From Chelonoidis abingdonii (taxonomy: Eukaryota > Chordata > Testudines > Testudinidae), in the NCBI RefSeq assembly GCF_003597395.2, contig NC_133770.1, positions 84,420,851-84,484,850 on the forward strand: a stretch of 64,000 nt of DNA, read 5' to 3'. Position numbers and translations under genes: made by a program. The notes below the pieces were generated by a model. That model was given only the letters and a program-made list of their open reading frames with translations. It ran no database searches and had not been told where the DNA came from. Of the stretch, positions 36,961 to 49,397 are shown one piece after another (the stretch's first letter is position 1; every line of letters begins with the position of its first letter).

Positions 36961-37929
36961 AAACTGTCTAGTTCCTCTCTAACTCCAGCTGCAGCATTAG
37001 ATTCTCTGACTAACCTGGGCTTTGAATTCTAGTGTAGTGAATTTCCCAAATTACTGCCTGTGAAAGGGATGAAATCACTGAGACACATGAAAGGCCTATA
37101 GAGGAGGCTCAGTCAGTGTGTCTGTAATCCTAGTATCACTTCTAACTAAGGAACTGATGTTTCCATAGCACCTGCCACTGTAGTATATAAGCGCTGACTT
37201 TCCAGGAATGGTATGGAAAAAATGACACCAATCTTACTAACAGAAGGATTAGTGGGTAACAAAATGCCCGCCTTAAACCTGCTGCCTTGGGGTGGCACCA
37301 CATCTTTCAGACCATGTTTGGAAGCATCATTGTAGAGAGAGGATATTTCTCCAAAACCTTCACATGAGAGAGCTCCATTCTCCCCATGATGTCATACTAC
37401 ATGAAGATAAATACCAAGGTTGTAGGGGGCTCAGAAGTAACAAAGACAGACAGCATTCAAGTTCCAATACTTCTAATTGCTTCCTCTTTGAGGAGTTTCT
37501 TGCTAGAACTCCTCTTCCCTAACCTCCACTTCAGGACACCATCAGGTAGAGTCTTCTTATGTGCAAACCCATTTTTATAGATCTAATGAAAGCAGGAATC
37601 TCCCTGGAGATTTGTTTCTGTGATGTTAGTTCATGGGTTTCAAACAAAGCTGGAGGGAGAAATATTACAGGCAAATAAAATAATCATTTCTGGTTGTAAA
37701 AAAAGAGAGAGAGAGACCACACTGAAGTAACAGTCCATAAAGGAACCACTTTTTCTATGACATAAGTCAAGGTAAATTAACTATACAAGATATGGCTCTC
37801 CTGCTGTGCAAACTAGCCAAGAATTAATATCATTGTGCTTGATTTTACAATCCTCATTGAGCCCAAACTCCCAGGAATATCAATGGGAATTCTGGGTAAG
37901 AACATCCTGCAGAAGTTAGATCTGAAAAA

Positions 37930-38150
37930 GATTTCTGATGTCATCTAGTTTTCACCTTGTGCCAATGAGATATTGTTCTCTCTATAGCATGTTTTCTGAT
38001 GTTTTGTAGAGTCTGGTTTTAAAATGTCTCAAGAAATGAGATTTCCTCTGTTTCCGACTAGAGACTATTTCACAGTCTGCTAGATTTAGAAATAGTCTAA
38101 TTTTTACCTTTTCCTAGTTTCATCCATTGATCCTTTATGTATACCCTTAA
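37930..38150 (-). repeat. Old CR1/L3-like fragment, antisense
   Basis: 'gtcatctagttttcaccttg', 'ggttttaaaatgtctcaaga' and 'actatttcacagtctgctag' resemble ancient CR1/L3 3' sequence on the minus strand. Low similarity. Confidence 0.4.
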
Positions 38151-39178
38151 TGTAACACCCTAAACAGTTCCTTTCTCTGCTTGATAGAGATCTCATCCAA
38201 ATATGTGTAGGCACTGTATTTGCATTTTATTTTGGAGGAGACACCTTAAAATAGTTTTAAATCCTTTTGTCCCCCTCTTATTGCTATAAATGAAATTGAT
38301 ACCCTTGACTGAGTCAGCATTTATGACACCAAGTAAATCCCTTCTTTGACAAGGTCCCATTTTAGCTTTCCAACATGCAGTATGGCTAGTTAAGCAATTG
38401 TCAAAAACTCTTCATAAAGTCATATGACATTGACAGTAGGTCTTTGTAGCCAAAGGTTGTACAGTCACATCAATAGTATCTGCAGCACTAAGTGCAGATG
38501 AAAGAAAAGCCTGCTGCACATCCATTCTGTCTCCCTTGGCAACAGCATCCTGCCAACAAGAGTGCTGCCAAGAAAGGGCTGGAGCAGGAGAAACATGGAT
38601 TACAAAATTAGGGATGGGCAAGCAATGTGTGAAGTGGTAGCATTCAGACCAAGAAACATCTTGCAAATTCAGATTTCTCTCACAAATGTTCTTGAAATAG
38701 TTTTGCTTGTTCTGTTTCTTTTTGGATACTGATATTAAAAGCATCCTTGCCCTCGTAGCAAATTTTTTAATAAATAGTGTCTAAAATACCAAAAGACTCC
38801 AATCAGTATCTCTGTAATATAGGACCATATGATTCCACCCACTGGACACCACACAGGTAAGAAATCTGTAGTAAATTACTACATACTGATGCAGCAAACC
38901 CTCCAGATCAAGTTTGTGTTTTAGTGGCATGCTGCCATTTGGTATTCTTGTTGCTATATGACCAAGGTATGTGCAACAAGGTTTTATACAAGTACTGAGT
39001 TCTAGGAATTGGTAAATAGTGATATTTGGATTTAGATTGTATTGATAGATCTAAATTGTTAGAGGCCAGTTACTAAATCTTTGTATTTCATTCTGTGTAT
39101 CATCAAACAGATTTCTAGAACATTAGCTAACTTTCTATACTTTGTATGCTTCAGAACATCCAAATCCTGAACTTATAA
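38151..39178. other. Unique intronic sequence
   Basis: No exon or clear repeat. The antisense frame 38,412-38,744 has no recognisable domain. Confidence 0.4.
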
Positions 39179-39179
39179 A

Positions 39180-39765
39180 TATTTGAGAAGAAGTGTGAAA
39201 CTACCTCGGCTCTCAGAGGATGATGTGGCAGCTCTTGATAGGCAAACTGCTGAAGAAGCTGAAGTTGTAATTAAGAATTTAAAATCCAGTAAAGCTCAGG
39301 GTCCCAATGGGTTCTCTGAGGAGTATTATAGAGCTCTAAAGCAAGTGTTGGTCCATGTTTTAACTGAATTGTGTAATGGCATATTGCAGGGGAACCAGAT
39401 TCCAGATTCATGGAAAGAGGCAAAAATTGTGGTAATTTCTGAAGAAGTAAAAGATTGTGCACCAGACAGACCTATTTCTTTTATGTAGATGCCAAGGTGC
39501 TAGCAAACAGACTGCCTTCTTGCCCAAGTATGTTCACCCTGACCCATCTGGGTTCATTACTGGCAGACATTTCTCTGGTATCAGACGAACTCAATTTGAT
39601 CTATAATGTTAATTCTAGCAATTCTTCCCGTGTTCTTCTTTCTTTGAATGCTGAGAAAGTCTTCACCTGGCCACATTGGGAGCAGCTTAGACAGATGTTG
39701 GTAAAGCTGGCTTTTGGAAATCAATTTTCTATGGGCATATTGGCCCTGTGTATTGATCTTTAAGG
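39180..39765 (+). mobile_element. L1-clade LINE reverse transcriptase remnant
   Basis: The frame at 39,183-39,488 carries the N-terminal RT blocks of L1/Tx1-type LINEs: 'KAQGPNGFSEEYYRAL' (normally a PGPDG motif), 'IPDSWKEAKIVVISE' and 'DRPISFM'. The next frame (39,455-39,763) continues with 'AKVLANRL' and 'LLSLNAEKVF', where an Asp is expected at the catalytic position. A frameshift/stop splits the two. No ORF1 or 3' end is visible, so this is an internal fragment. Confidence 0.75.
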
Positions 39766-40188
39766 CTGCATGTCTGTCACGGAAAGTCACGGACCTCCTT
39801 GACTTCTGCATTGGCTGGTGCTGGCTCAGGGGCTGCCTGAGCCAGCAACAGCAGTTGTTTGGGTATGTGGGAGGGGGCTCAGGGTTGGGGCAGAGGGTTG
39901 GGGTGTGGAGCAGCGCCTACCTTGGGGGAGGGCTCCCCAGCTTCCACCAGCATGTCCCTGCAGCTCCTACGTGGAGGGGCCAGGGGGCTCCGCTCACTGC
40001 CTGTGCCTGCAGGTGCCGCCCTCCCCCCTCAGTGCTTCCATTGGCTAAAGTTTCTGTCCTCTGCGAGGTTGTCCCCAGCCTGCCACTGTCACCGGACCCT
40101 TGGCACTGATTGGAGGCAGTGAGAGGTACCACTCCCCTGTGGTTGCCTAGGGAGAATTCTTCATCTGATGCAGAGCCCTACAAGTTCA
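39766..40188. mobile_element. Probable GC-rich MITE between LINE and DIRS remnants
   Basis: Begins 'aaggctgcatgtctgtcacg' with a 'gaaagtcacggacc' block and ends near 'gatgcagagccctac'. The layout resembles a chelonian hAT-like repeat, with imperfectly mirrored ends. The overlapping glycine/serine-rich frames here are compositional artefacts. Confidence 0.35.
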
Positions 40189-42634
40189 ACTTTAGGGCTG
40201 CCAGTACCCATCCTACATACTGAAGAACCTTGGTGCAGGTCCCCCCACTGGTACCTGGCAGGAGGATAGTGGCCTATGCAGTGGCCATACTGAAACCCTT
40301 GGGAGATTCTCCCGGTACTAGGTCTACCCTCCCATCATTCATAGTTTGTTGCTTCTGAGAGGCAGGCTCCTGATCCTCCATGACTGGCACCGGCCCCTGA
40401 CTCCAGTACCAATCCTAGTACTGATTTACAAGATTTAGCCCCTATGGAGATTATTGAGGCTGAAGAAGACGCTGAAGATAGTTGCCTCTCCTCCAGTACA
40501 GAACTCTATCTCCTCCTCCCCGGATGAGGCTGACTTGGGGCCGAGCAGTTCACTTCCCGAAGATGACTTTAGGGCTCATCAAGAGCTTCTAAAGCAAATA
40601 GCAGCTAACCTGGGGCTTGAGATTGAGGTGTTCAGGAATCCTCTCTCAGCCTCATTGACATTCTGGCTGCAGCAGCTCCATCTAAATTAGCCTTACCCAT
40701 TAGTGAGGTGGTAATAAGTCTGTTCAGAGTCCTGTGGAAGACCCCATCTTTTCTTCCCCCCTTGCCCCACTTCAAAGAGCGCAGAGAAGAAATATTATGT
40801 ACCAGTCAGTGGGTATGAGTATCTGTACTCTCACCCCCTCCTGGGTCTTTCATCCATACTGGTGGTTAACGAAAGGGAGAGACAGAGCCAGTTGAGTGCT
40901 ACCCCTAAACAGAAGGATGCAAAGAAACTTGATCTGTTTGGGAGGAAAGTTTACTTGACAGGCGGTCTACAACTATGTATCTCAAACCAGCAAGCCTTAC
41001 TGTGGAGATACGACTATAATTTGTGTCTAAATTTAAGGACTCCATGTCTCAAGACTTATGGCAGGAATTTTCACCCATCTTAGAAAAAGGAGAGAATGTT
41101 GCCAGAGCCTTTTTCCAGGGGGCACCGGGCGCAGCAGACATGGTGGCCAGGACAATGGCCTCTGTTGTTACCATGAGATGATGCTCTTGGTTGCAGTCAT
41201 CAGGACTCGCTCAGGAGATCCAGCAGTCTATCCAGGACCTGCCTTTTGAAGGCTCCTCACTATTTTCAGAGCAGACAAACATGAGGCTACATGGCCTGAG
41301 GATTCAAGGGCTACCCTCAGGTACCTGGGCCTCTTCCTCCGTCCACTTCGAGGAAGCACTTCAGGCCTCAACAGCTGCCATGCTTCTTGGCTCCGCCTCT
41401 GAGACAGTACTCCTATAAGAGGAAAGGGAGAGGTTACAAGTGCTGTCAACCTCAACCTCCCACCCAGGGTCACACAGGTACTCCGGTAAGACCAAGCAGG
41501 CTTTTGAAGGTGTGTCCACGGTGCTGTACCAGTTCCCCGTACAGATTCTGCCACCCTTTAATTTTTGGACCAACTGTCCCACTTCAGCCTGGCATGATTC
41601 TGCATAACATTGGACTCCTGGGTGCTAAATACAGTGGCGATTGGTTATACCCTGCAGTTTTCATCTACCCCTCCTTCCACTCCCATCTTCAGAGACCCTT
41701 CTCACGAGCAACTACTTGCCCAGGAGGTGCAGACACTCCTACAGATGGGCGCCATGGAGAAGTTACCTCAAAACTTGAGAGGGAAGGGGTTTTATTCCTG
41801 TTATTTCCTAAGCACAAAGGCCAAAGGGGGCCTTTGTCCCATACTGGACCTGCGTCATTTCAACAGATATCTCAAGAAACTGAGGTTCTGCATGGTCTCC
41901 CTGGCCTCCATCATTCCCTCCCTGGCTCCAGGGGACTAGTATGCCACCCCCCTTGACTTGACGGATGCTTACTTTCACATTTTTATCTTCGCTGGCCACA
42001 GATCATTATCAATTCCACAGCCCCCCTGCCCCCCCCCCACCGGGTTTTCACAAAATGCATGGCAGTGGTAGCTGCCTTCTGCAGACAGCAAGGTGTTCAA
42101 GTATACATGTACCTCAGTGACTGGCTGATCAAGGGTCATTCAGAGGCTCAAGTAACGAATAGCATCAGCCTGGTCCAAGCCACTTTGTGAGTGCTGGGCC
42201 TATTGATAAACGAGCAAAAGTTGACCTTTATTCCAGTTCAGAGAATAAAGTTTATTGGGGCACTGCTCAACTTGACCAAAGCCGGAGCCTGCCTTCCAGA
42301 GGCCCAGTTCCGGACCATGTTGGACGTGATCACCAAGGTCATTGTCCAACCAATCATGACAGTCCAGGTTTGCCTCAAGCTACTGGGACACATAGTCACG
42401 TGCACATACATGGTCTGGCTCACAAGGCTATGCCTCAGGCCCCTGCAGATGTGGCTAGCTTCAGTTTACTTTCTGAACAGACACCACTTGGACTTGGTGC
42501 TTACTGTTCCAAACCTGGTCTTCACCTCCCACCTCCTCCTTTTCTCCCCACTCCTCTCCCAAAACAGCAAGAATGAATTTTCTAAGGAGACTGAGGGTAG
42601 CAAAGTGTGTGGGCTATTCCAGCACCCACAGTAA
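40189..42634 (+). mobile_element. DIRS-type retrotransposon remnant (gag, RT, RNase H region)
   Basis: The gag-like part (40,454-41,083) has 'SSPDEADLGPSSSLPEDD' and, after a break, 'AKKLDLFGRKVYLTGGLQL', blocks I recognise from turtle DIRS elements. The RT part starts in the 41,610-41,939 frame with 'GAMEKLPQNLRGKGFYS' and 'GGLCPILDLRHFNRYLKKL', continues through a stop, then 'VYMYLSDWLIKG' near 42,098-42,130, where the catalytic YLDDW motif has lost one Asp. The 42,191-42,634 frame gives the region after RT. No tyrosine recombinase or terminal repeats are seen. Several internal deletions and frameshifts make it inactive. Confidence 0.82.
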
Positions 42635-42639
42635 GTGAG

Positions 42640-45172
42640 GAATGACTGAGACTTTATATCCAGACATAGACTGGCTGGGATTCTCTTATGTCAGTGCAGT
42701 CCTCTAACACTGAGACCCATCTTGGTTCACACATGTCTGAAAGCCCATTATTTTTCCTACTCCTTTTGGGGAATACTTAGCTTCTTGAACTAGGCCAATA
42801 TTTGCGCTGCTTGACCAATGTATTCTTCCATTCACCCATCCTTACTGCTTGCATAACAGGAAAAAAAGAATATTACCAAGTTGGCATTAAGTATCAGGAG
42901 GTTGATCTGTTTTCAGTATTTTAAAAAAAAAATCAAACTGATAAAATATAAGTCATAAAGTTATCACCAATGAGAATAATAAAATCTAGGAGGTGTTTTG
43001 ACTCCAAAGAGAGGAAGAGAATAGGGTCAGTATTTCATTTTATATACCTTTCTCTGACAAGAATTTTAATAGTCCTATCAATAACCAAATGAAGGTATAA
43101 CTATTCCTACAGGTATGGAATCAGGAGCTAGGTTTGTAAAACCCATCTGCGTGCTAAAAGCTAAACGATATATCAGAGCAGGGGCATTCTTCCTTGAAAC
43201 AGAGCATTAGGCAGTCTCACAAAGACGTGCAGCCGTGGAGCTTGTTGCTGTTTTGTTCCTAGCAAACTAGAACAGCCAGTGATCCTCTGTAGCATTTGAA
43301 TAGAACTGTGCCAGACAAACTGTATCTGCACTCGATGGAAAAGCAAGCTGAAATACCAGCCAGCTATTCAGTCTGCTTGCTGAGAAAGCGAATGGCTCAA
43401 AAACTAATAAGCTTTCTTTGCGTTTGCAATGGTATTTCATAAAGGAGAACAAGCCCTTTATTTTACATCGCTGGAAGACACGCCTCCCTAGTCTGTGTCT
43501 GTCTTCATTCCTCCAAAGGAATTCCAACATTAGCAGCAAACTCTCCACAGTGGAACTACTTCATTCATTAGGAGATGGTAGCATCTTTTATTTTTTACAT
43601 TGAAATATGAAGCTTCCGAGTCTGCATGATGTGAGCAGGTGAGGATGTCTGCTGACAAGTCCAAATGATATTTTCAGGTAAGTGATTCCTTAATACAATC
43701 AGATAAAAGTCATCTTTTATTTTTCTCTTCAGTAATTATTGTGGTATTAGATTGTCAATGATCATTTTCACAAGGGTCAGAAGTCTGCATGTGTTTAAAT
43801 GAATGGGCATCTACAGCATTTTTAGAGCACCTATTACCATAGTATGTATCTGCCTTTGTGTGCAGCATGAAGATGAATGAGAAGATATTATTTTATTTGT
43901 AATACCTGTTATATCACTTGAAAAATCTAAAATTAATTTTTGCTTATGGACAGACTCACTTGAAGCCTTTGATGGAAATGACCCTTACCAGCAGTGATGG
44001 TTGCTCCTATAATAATTTAAATTGTTAAAGGGCAGGGCATAGTAGCTTTGTGCAAACTGTATAGCAGACTCTTATATTCTCATAGTGTGTCAATGTCTTC
44101 TGGTTGCTCTTTGTTTCCATATGTGATTTCCAAAACTTTTGTTCAGGTTATTTTATGTTATTGCTGTTAGATTAATTGCAGCCCTTTGTTATTCCTGGTG
44201 TTTCACTTTCTACGTCATAGATTTTAAGCAGACCTTGAATAGAAAAGTAGGGATTGAATTTGTCATGTAATCCACAACATATGAACTTCATTCCCCTTCT
44301 CCTCCGCCCAACACCTTTGAAGAAAAATTAGAAAATAACTTGTGATGTGACATTTGAGAACTATTGCATGGCCTTCTTGGACTTGATGTAAGATGGTGTG
44401 AAGAAAAAAAGCTTGTGGAAGTAGCCTACTTTTTTTTTTTTTTTTTTTGTCAATTCCTCCATCGCTCATGGTAACTGAAATTGCTTAACCCTTTGCTTGT
44501 ACAAATGTAACTCTACCTTGTTTACATGGAAATCCTATCATTTATCTGAAGCATTCATGCAGCATGTAAATAATAAAACATACCAAAAAATTACATGCAC
44601 AAAAGTAATAGAATCTTGCAGGGTTCTACAGTTTCCATATTTTAAAAGTCACTTTTTCTACTTTTGTTGTTGTTGTGAGCTGAGATGCACATAACAAAAG
44701 AACAGGATAATGCAGAAGGTTTTCACTACAAAAATGTGTTATTTTTTCAAGTGCTGTCTTTATCATCACTTAGTAGTTCAAGAATGTTAGAAGCGCAATA
44801 AGGTTCAAGCACACTGTACTCTGCCCAGGTATACATGCAGCCAAGATATGCTTTTGTAGTCTAATGGGGCTCTGGACATTCCCTTTTGTAGAACTGTTTC
44901 TTTTGCTTCTTTTGCCCAAAGCAATCTGAGATAACAGATCCAGCAGTAGGGTCTAAATACAAAGCTGTTCCTGATTTCGCACAGCAAAAATGTTTTTCAA
45001 GCACAGCTCAATGAGGTTCTGTTTATTCTGCTGCTGGGTCTAGGGTGGAGAGGGCCAGAATAGGAATCTTTGCTTCCAAATGCCAGACTGAACTCTTTGT
45101 GGATAATCATTCACCATGAAAAATGTTAATATGGGGCTCAAAACTTTCCACTACATCTTATGCAATTAGGGC
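42640..45172. other. Unique intronic sequence with a T tract
   Basis: No supported exon. A run of about 18 T lies at 44,431-44,448. A 'gcag/gtgagg' donor-like site occurs at 43,638 but no exon can be supported. Confidence 0.4.
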
Positions 45173-45245
45173 TTGGTCCAAAGCCCACTGAAGTCAGTGG
45201 GAGTCTTCCTACTGACTTTAGACCACATGTTGCATAAGATGCTGT
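45173..45245. mobile_element. Small palindromic MITE
   Basis: 'ggtccaaagcccactgaag' followed by 'tcagtgggagtc' is mirrored by 'gactttagaccac'. The flanks 'cttatgcaa' and 'ttgcataag' extend the inverted symmetry. Confidence 0.5.
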
Positions 45246-47149
45246 TGTTTAAAGATTCTACCTAAAGTCTGAGCTGACTCCAGTAACATGCACAGACTCT
45301 CGTGTAAGGCTAAGAAGCTATTCTTTACTTTTGAAGTTAAAACTTTTTACCAGCTACTGCAAGTACAGTATCTAGTGCAACCTCAGGCTGTATTAATTCC
45401 TGAGCAGACCCTACCCCTCCATGCAATGGAACCCACTTAAGAGGGGGCTGCAGGGGCAGTGAACAGCTCAGGAACCATGTCAGCATGGCTCCACCAGACT
45501 TGTGCAAACAGAGCCAGGAGAGAGCAGCAGAACTGAGGCTCAAGACCCAGCCAATTAGATACCGAAAGAGCTGTAAGTTCTGGGGACTGAACTGCCAGCT
45601 TCTTAAGGCAGGGTATTCCCTCCCCTCAATGATAGAATTCAGAAGAAGCTCCAGAGCAGTGGTTCTCAAAGCCTGGACCTCTCTCCTTTAGTAATGTGGA
45701 AAGAACAGGGTGATCACAACCCCTTGACACCTGTTGGCATCATGAGCCCCAGGCAGAGACCCTAACTCTAGAGGAATCTAATCATTTTCTTCCACATAAA
45801 CATATATAAAGACAGCCCTTATCTCTTCCTGTGAGTTTTAACCATGGAAGGGAGCAGTTTCAGCTTGAGAGAGACTAGGTTTGGCCCTCTATATTGAGGA
45901 TTTAGCAAGATTTGGTCCACTGAATGCACTGAATCCTGGTAAAGACGCTTATTGGTTTCATCTACATATATCATTCTTTTACTGCACTATTTTTCGTACT
46001 TGAGTGAATTCATTTTGTACTTAACGTACAGTACTTGGAGCACTGTGTAACGGTGCTCAGCGTATTATGTAAGAACAGAGTGAAGTTGTTCACACTGCCA
46101 ACATATGAGGTCCATCAACATTCTTGTTAGGATTGAAGGGTTTTTAACAGAGCTATTCAATTAGGCTCCAAAGCTAACAGTTGATATATGACACTTACAA
46201 ATAAAATCATTTGGCCATTTTTGAGCATGAAGATTGCCAAAAAAAAAAATAAACCCCCAACAACCAGGAATTAGTTTTGAGTTGGCATGGCTTTCCAACC
46301 CCATAGAGCCTAGGAAATGAATTCCCCAGTCTGCTGGATATGGGAGGCACCTATATGCACACACTTACTTTTTACACCCATGAGGACGCTTATTGAAGTC
46401 GATGGGCCTTATGTATGTAGAAATACATGTGCTTAAATATTTATCAGATCAGGGCCTAAATGCTCCAGCATCTTTCAACATAACAGCATATTCAATACAT
46501 GTATTTAAAAAAAAAAATCTTCTGCCTTCAAGGAATTGTTTTTCAGATTTGTCAGGACTCTCCTCAGTTGTCATGTTAGGGCAACATCACATTCTTCCAA
46601 CTCACCTTTCCTTATTTTAAAATTATATTATACATAATCCCACGTCTAAAAATATTGGATGCCTTGTAAGTTGCCTCAGTGGTTTTTTTTAAAGTGACTT
46701 TACATAGAAAAGAGATAGATTGACAGGAAAGAAAACAGATTTTTCCACTTATTCATGAATATCTGCTAAAATCCAGAGTGAGTCCTCATTAAGCTACATT
46801 TTGCTAACCTTCTGTCTGAGCATTTTTAGGGACAAATTCTGCCCTGACTTACACCTTGTGAAAAATCAATGGGAGGTCAGTGTCTGACTATCTTTTATGC
46901 TTTCAAAAAATCTCCCCTCTCAAAAATAAAATGTACCTCACCTCCATGCTGCAGTTCTGTTGCCTGCTTTCTTTTGTCACAGTTTATAAATAGTATCTTT
47001 CATTTCTGCATGGGGTACTACAGTCTAGTGTTGGTGTCAAATGTTCACACTCAAACTTCTGTCTTGATATTATAGCAGTGTGGGTAGATGCATTTGTGTT
47101 CATTGTTGACATGAACCATTGTTTTATCGAGGACAAGCGCATCGCATGT
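45246..47149. other. Unique intronic sequence
   Basis: Fragments near 46,390-46,460 and 46,835-46,880 look like pieces of small foldback MITEs ('ttgaagtcgatgggcc', 'aaaatcaatgggag'). No exon supported. Confidence 0.4.
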
Positions 47150-47471
47150 ACAGTAGTGGTCCCCAAGCTTTTTACTTCATGCACCCCCTCCCCCAAGCCA
47201 GGAGGGGGGCTGTGGCTCCGGGAGCGGGGGGACACGGATAGGGTAAGGGAAGCCGAGGCTGGGGCCACAGCTGGATGTGGGGGCAAAGCTGAGGCTGGCA
47301 GCCTGGGCCCTGGGGCCACAGCCAAGAGCAGAGCCACAGGCCGGCAGTCGTGGCTAAGAGCAGAGCTCTGGGCATGGGGCCAGTGGCTGGGACCCCAGGC
47401 ACAGTGAGGGAGACAGGGCCAGGAGCAGAGCTGAGTGGTGCTCCCTGCCCGGGTCCCAGCTGCACCTTGCA
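47150..47471. mobile_element. GC-rich hAT-like element, one end visible
   Basis: The left end 'cagtagtggtccccaagctt' followed by 'tttacttcatgcaccccctc' resembles a hAT terminal repeat ('cagtggtccccaa'). The GC-rich body has 'gaggctgg' and 'gcagagc' imperfect repeats. No matching right end is found, so it is probably truncated by the next element. The long overlapping frames here (such as the 190-residue one) come from base composition. Confidence 0.5.
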
Positions 47472-47735
47472 GCCCAAGTAGACAGACACATGCTAGTTCT
47501 GCTTGAGCTAGCACACTTGAGCTAGCAGTGTGGACCTCGTGGCATGGGTTAGCCACCTGAGTATGGACCCAAGGAGTAGGACAGGCTTATACTCCGGTGG
47601 CTAGCCCAAGCCATTTCACATGCCACAACATCCGTGTTATTTCTAGTGCACTAGCTTGAGCAAAGCAGGTGTGTGCGTGTCCATCTACCTGGGCTGGGAG
47701 GCATGCTCCCAGTTGCAGTGTAGCCCTATCTGTAG
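47472..47735. mobile_element. Palindromic MITE with 'gtagac' arms
   Basis: Left arm 'agcccaagtagacagacaca' with 'ttgagctagc' is mirrored by the right arm 'ctagcttgagcaaag' and 'gtccatctacctgggctggg'. The right end 'cagttgcagtgtag' is not matched on the left, so the left end is lost. The terminal style resembles Harbinger-type elements. Confidence 0.55.
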
Positions 47736-47950
47736 CATTAGTGTATGGACTCTCACAAGGATGAGGCTGATCATTGTTGAAGACTATCATATTTTCTGAA
47801 TCCCATTTTAAAAAGTCCATGGTAGAGACACAAGTCACCATTTAAACTGGAGACATGGCATCAGACCTAGTGCCCATCCATAGCTTTCAGCACCAACATT
47901 TTCAGCTTCTGCCTCTCAAGCTAACAGAGAGCGTCCTGTAGTGTTATACC

Positions 47951-49397
47951 TAAAAAAAGAAATAGTATTTTTCAATTAATCTATAATACAAGCACTGTAG
48001 TGCAATCTCTATCATGAAAGTTGAACTTACAAATGTAGAATTATGTACCAAAAAAATGACCTCAAAAACGGAACAATATAAAACTTTCGAGCCTACAAGT
48101 CCACTCAGTCTTTCTTCTTGTTCAGCCAATCGCTCAAACAAGTTTGTTTATATTTATGGGAGATAATGCTGCCTGCTTCTTATTTACGTCACCTGAAAGT
48201 GAGAACAGGTGTTCGCATGGCACTGTTGTAGCCAGCGTCGCAAGATATTTACATGCCAGGTGCACTAAAGATTCATATGTCTCTTCAACCACCATTCCAG
48301 AGGACATGGGTCCATGCTGATGACGAGTTTTGCTTGATAATGATCCAAAGCAGTGCGGACCAATGCATGTTCATTTTCGTCATCTGAGTCAGATGCCACC
48401 AACAGAAGGTTGATTTTCTTTTTTGGTACTTTGGGTTCTGTAGTTTCTGCATCAGAGGGTTGCTCTTTTGAGACTTCTGAAAGCATGCTCTACACCTTGT
48501 CCATCTCAGATTTTGGAAGGCACTTCAGATTCTTAAATCTTGGGTCAAGTGCTGTAGCTATCTTTAGAAATTTCACATTGGTATCCTCTATGCATTCTGT
48601 CAAATCTGCAGTGAAAGTGTTCTTAAAACTAACAACATGCTGGGTCGTCATCCGAGACTGCTAAAATGAAATATATGGCAGAATGCGAGTAGAACAGAGC
48701 AAGAGACATACAATTCTCCCCCAAGGAGTTCACTCATAAATTTAATTAACAATTTTTTTTTTTTAATGAGCATCATCAGCATGGAAGCATGTCCTTTGGA
48801 ATGGTGGCCAAAGCATGAAGGGGCACACAAACGTTTAGTATATCTGACACGTAACACCTTTCAATGCTGGCTACAAAAGTGCCATGCAAACGTCTGTTCT
48901 CATTTTCAGGTGACACTGTAAATAAGAAGCGGGCAGAATTATCTCCTGTAAATGTAAACAAACTTGTTTCTCTTAGCCACTGGCTGCACAAGAAGTAGGA
49001 CTGAGTGGACTTGTCGGCTCTAAAGTTTTCCATGGTTTTGTTTTTGAATGCAGTTACATAACAAAAAAAAAATAACGTTTGTATGTTGCGCTTTCACGAT
49101 AAAGAGATTGCACTACAGTACTTGTATGAGGTGAATTGAAATACTATTCCTTTTATCAGTTTTACAGTGCAAACATTTGTAATAAAAATAATATAAAGTG
49201 AGCAATGTACACTTTGTATTCTGTGTTGTAATTGAAATCAATGATTTGAAAATGTAGAAAAACATCCAAAATGTTTAATCAATTTCAAGTAGTATCCTAT
49301 TGTTTAACAGTGCGATTAAAACTGCGAATAATTGCGATTAATTTTTTTGAGTTAATTGCATGAGTTAACTGTGATTAATCGACAGCGCTAGTTATTT
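47951..49397. mobile_element. hAT element with inverted duplicated transposase 3' ends
   Basis: Left half, minus strand (47,951-48,330), encodes the hAT transposase C-terminal dimerisation region: 'CPLEWWLKRHMNL' at about 48,268-48,306 and the downstream 'ATTVPCEHLFSLSGD' type block near 48,200. The right half (about 48,770-49,150), plus strand, carries a diverged copy of the same segment, so the two halves form a long inverted repeat. Between them lies extra minus-strand transposase sequence (48,265-48,486 frame with an acidic 'SDSDDENEHA' patch). The right terminal region ends near 'gattaatcgacagcgctag'. The left terminal region is missing. The transposase is incomplete and frameshifted. 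Confidence 0.82.

Noticed and set aside
43607..43643. ATG followed by a strong donor-like site (gagcag/gtgagg) as a possible first coding exon
   Set aside because: The phase would be 2, not the phase 1 needed by the large exon, and the encoded residues do not resemble TMEM108.
45485..45691. Peptide 'NCQLLK' resembling the N-terminal end of TMEM108 before the large exon
   Set aside because: The upstream residues do not fit, there is no initiator ATG in place, and no GT donor at phase 1 follows.
46984..47556. 190-residue alanine/proline-rich frame on the minus strand
   Set aside because: It lies on a GC-rich hAT-like element and a MITE; overlapping frames on both strands show it is due to base composition.
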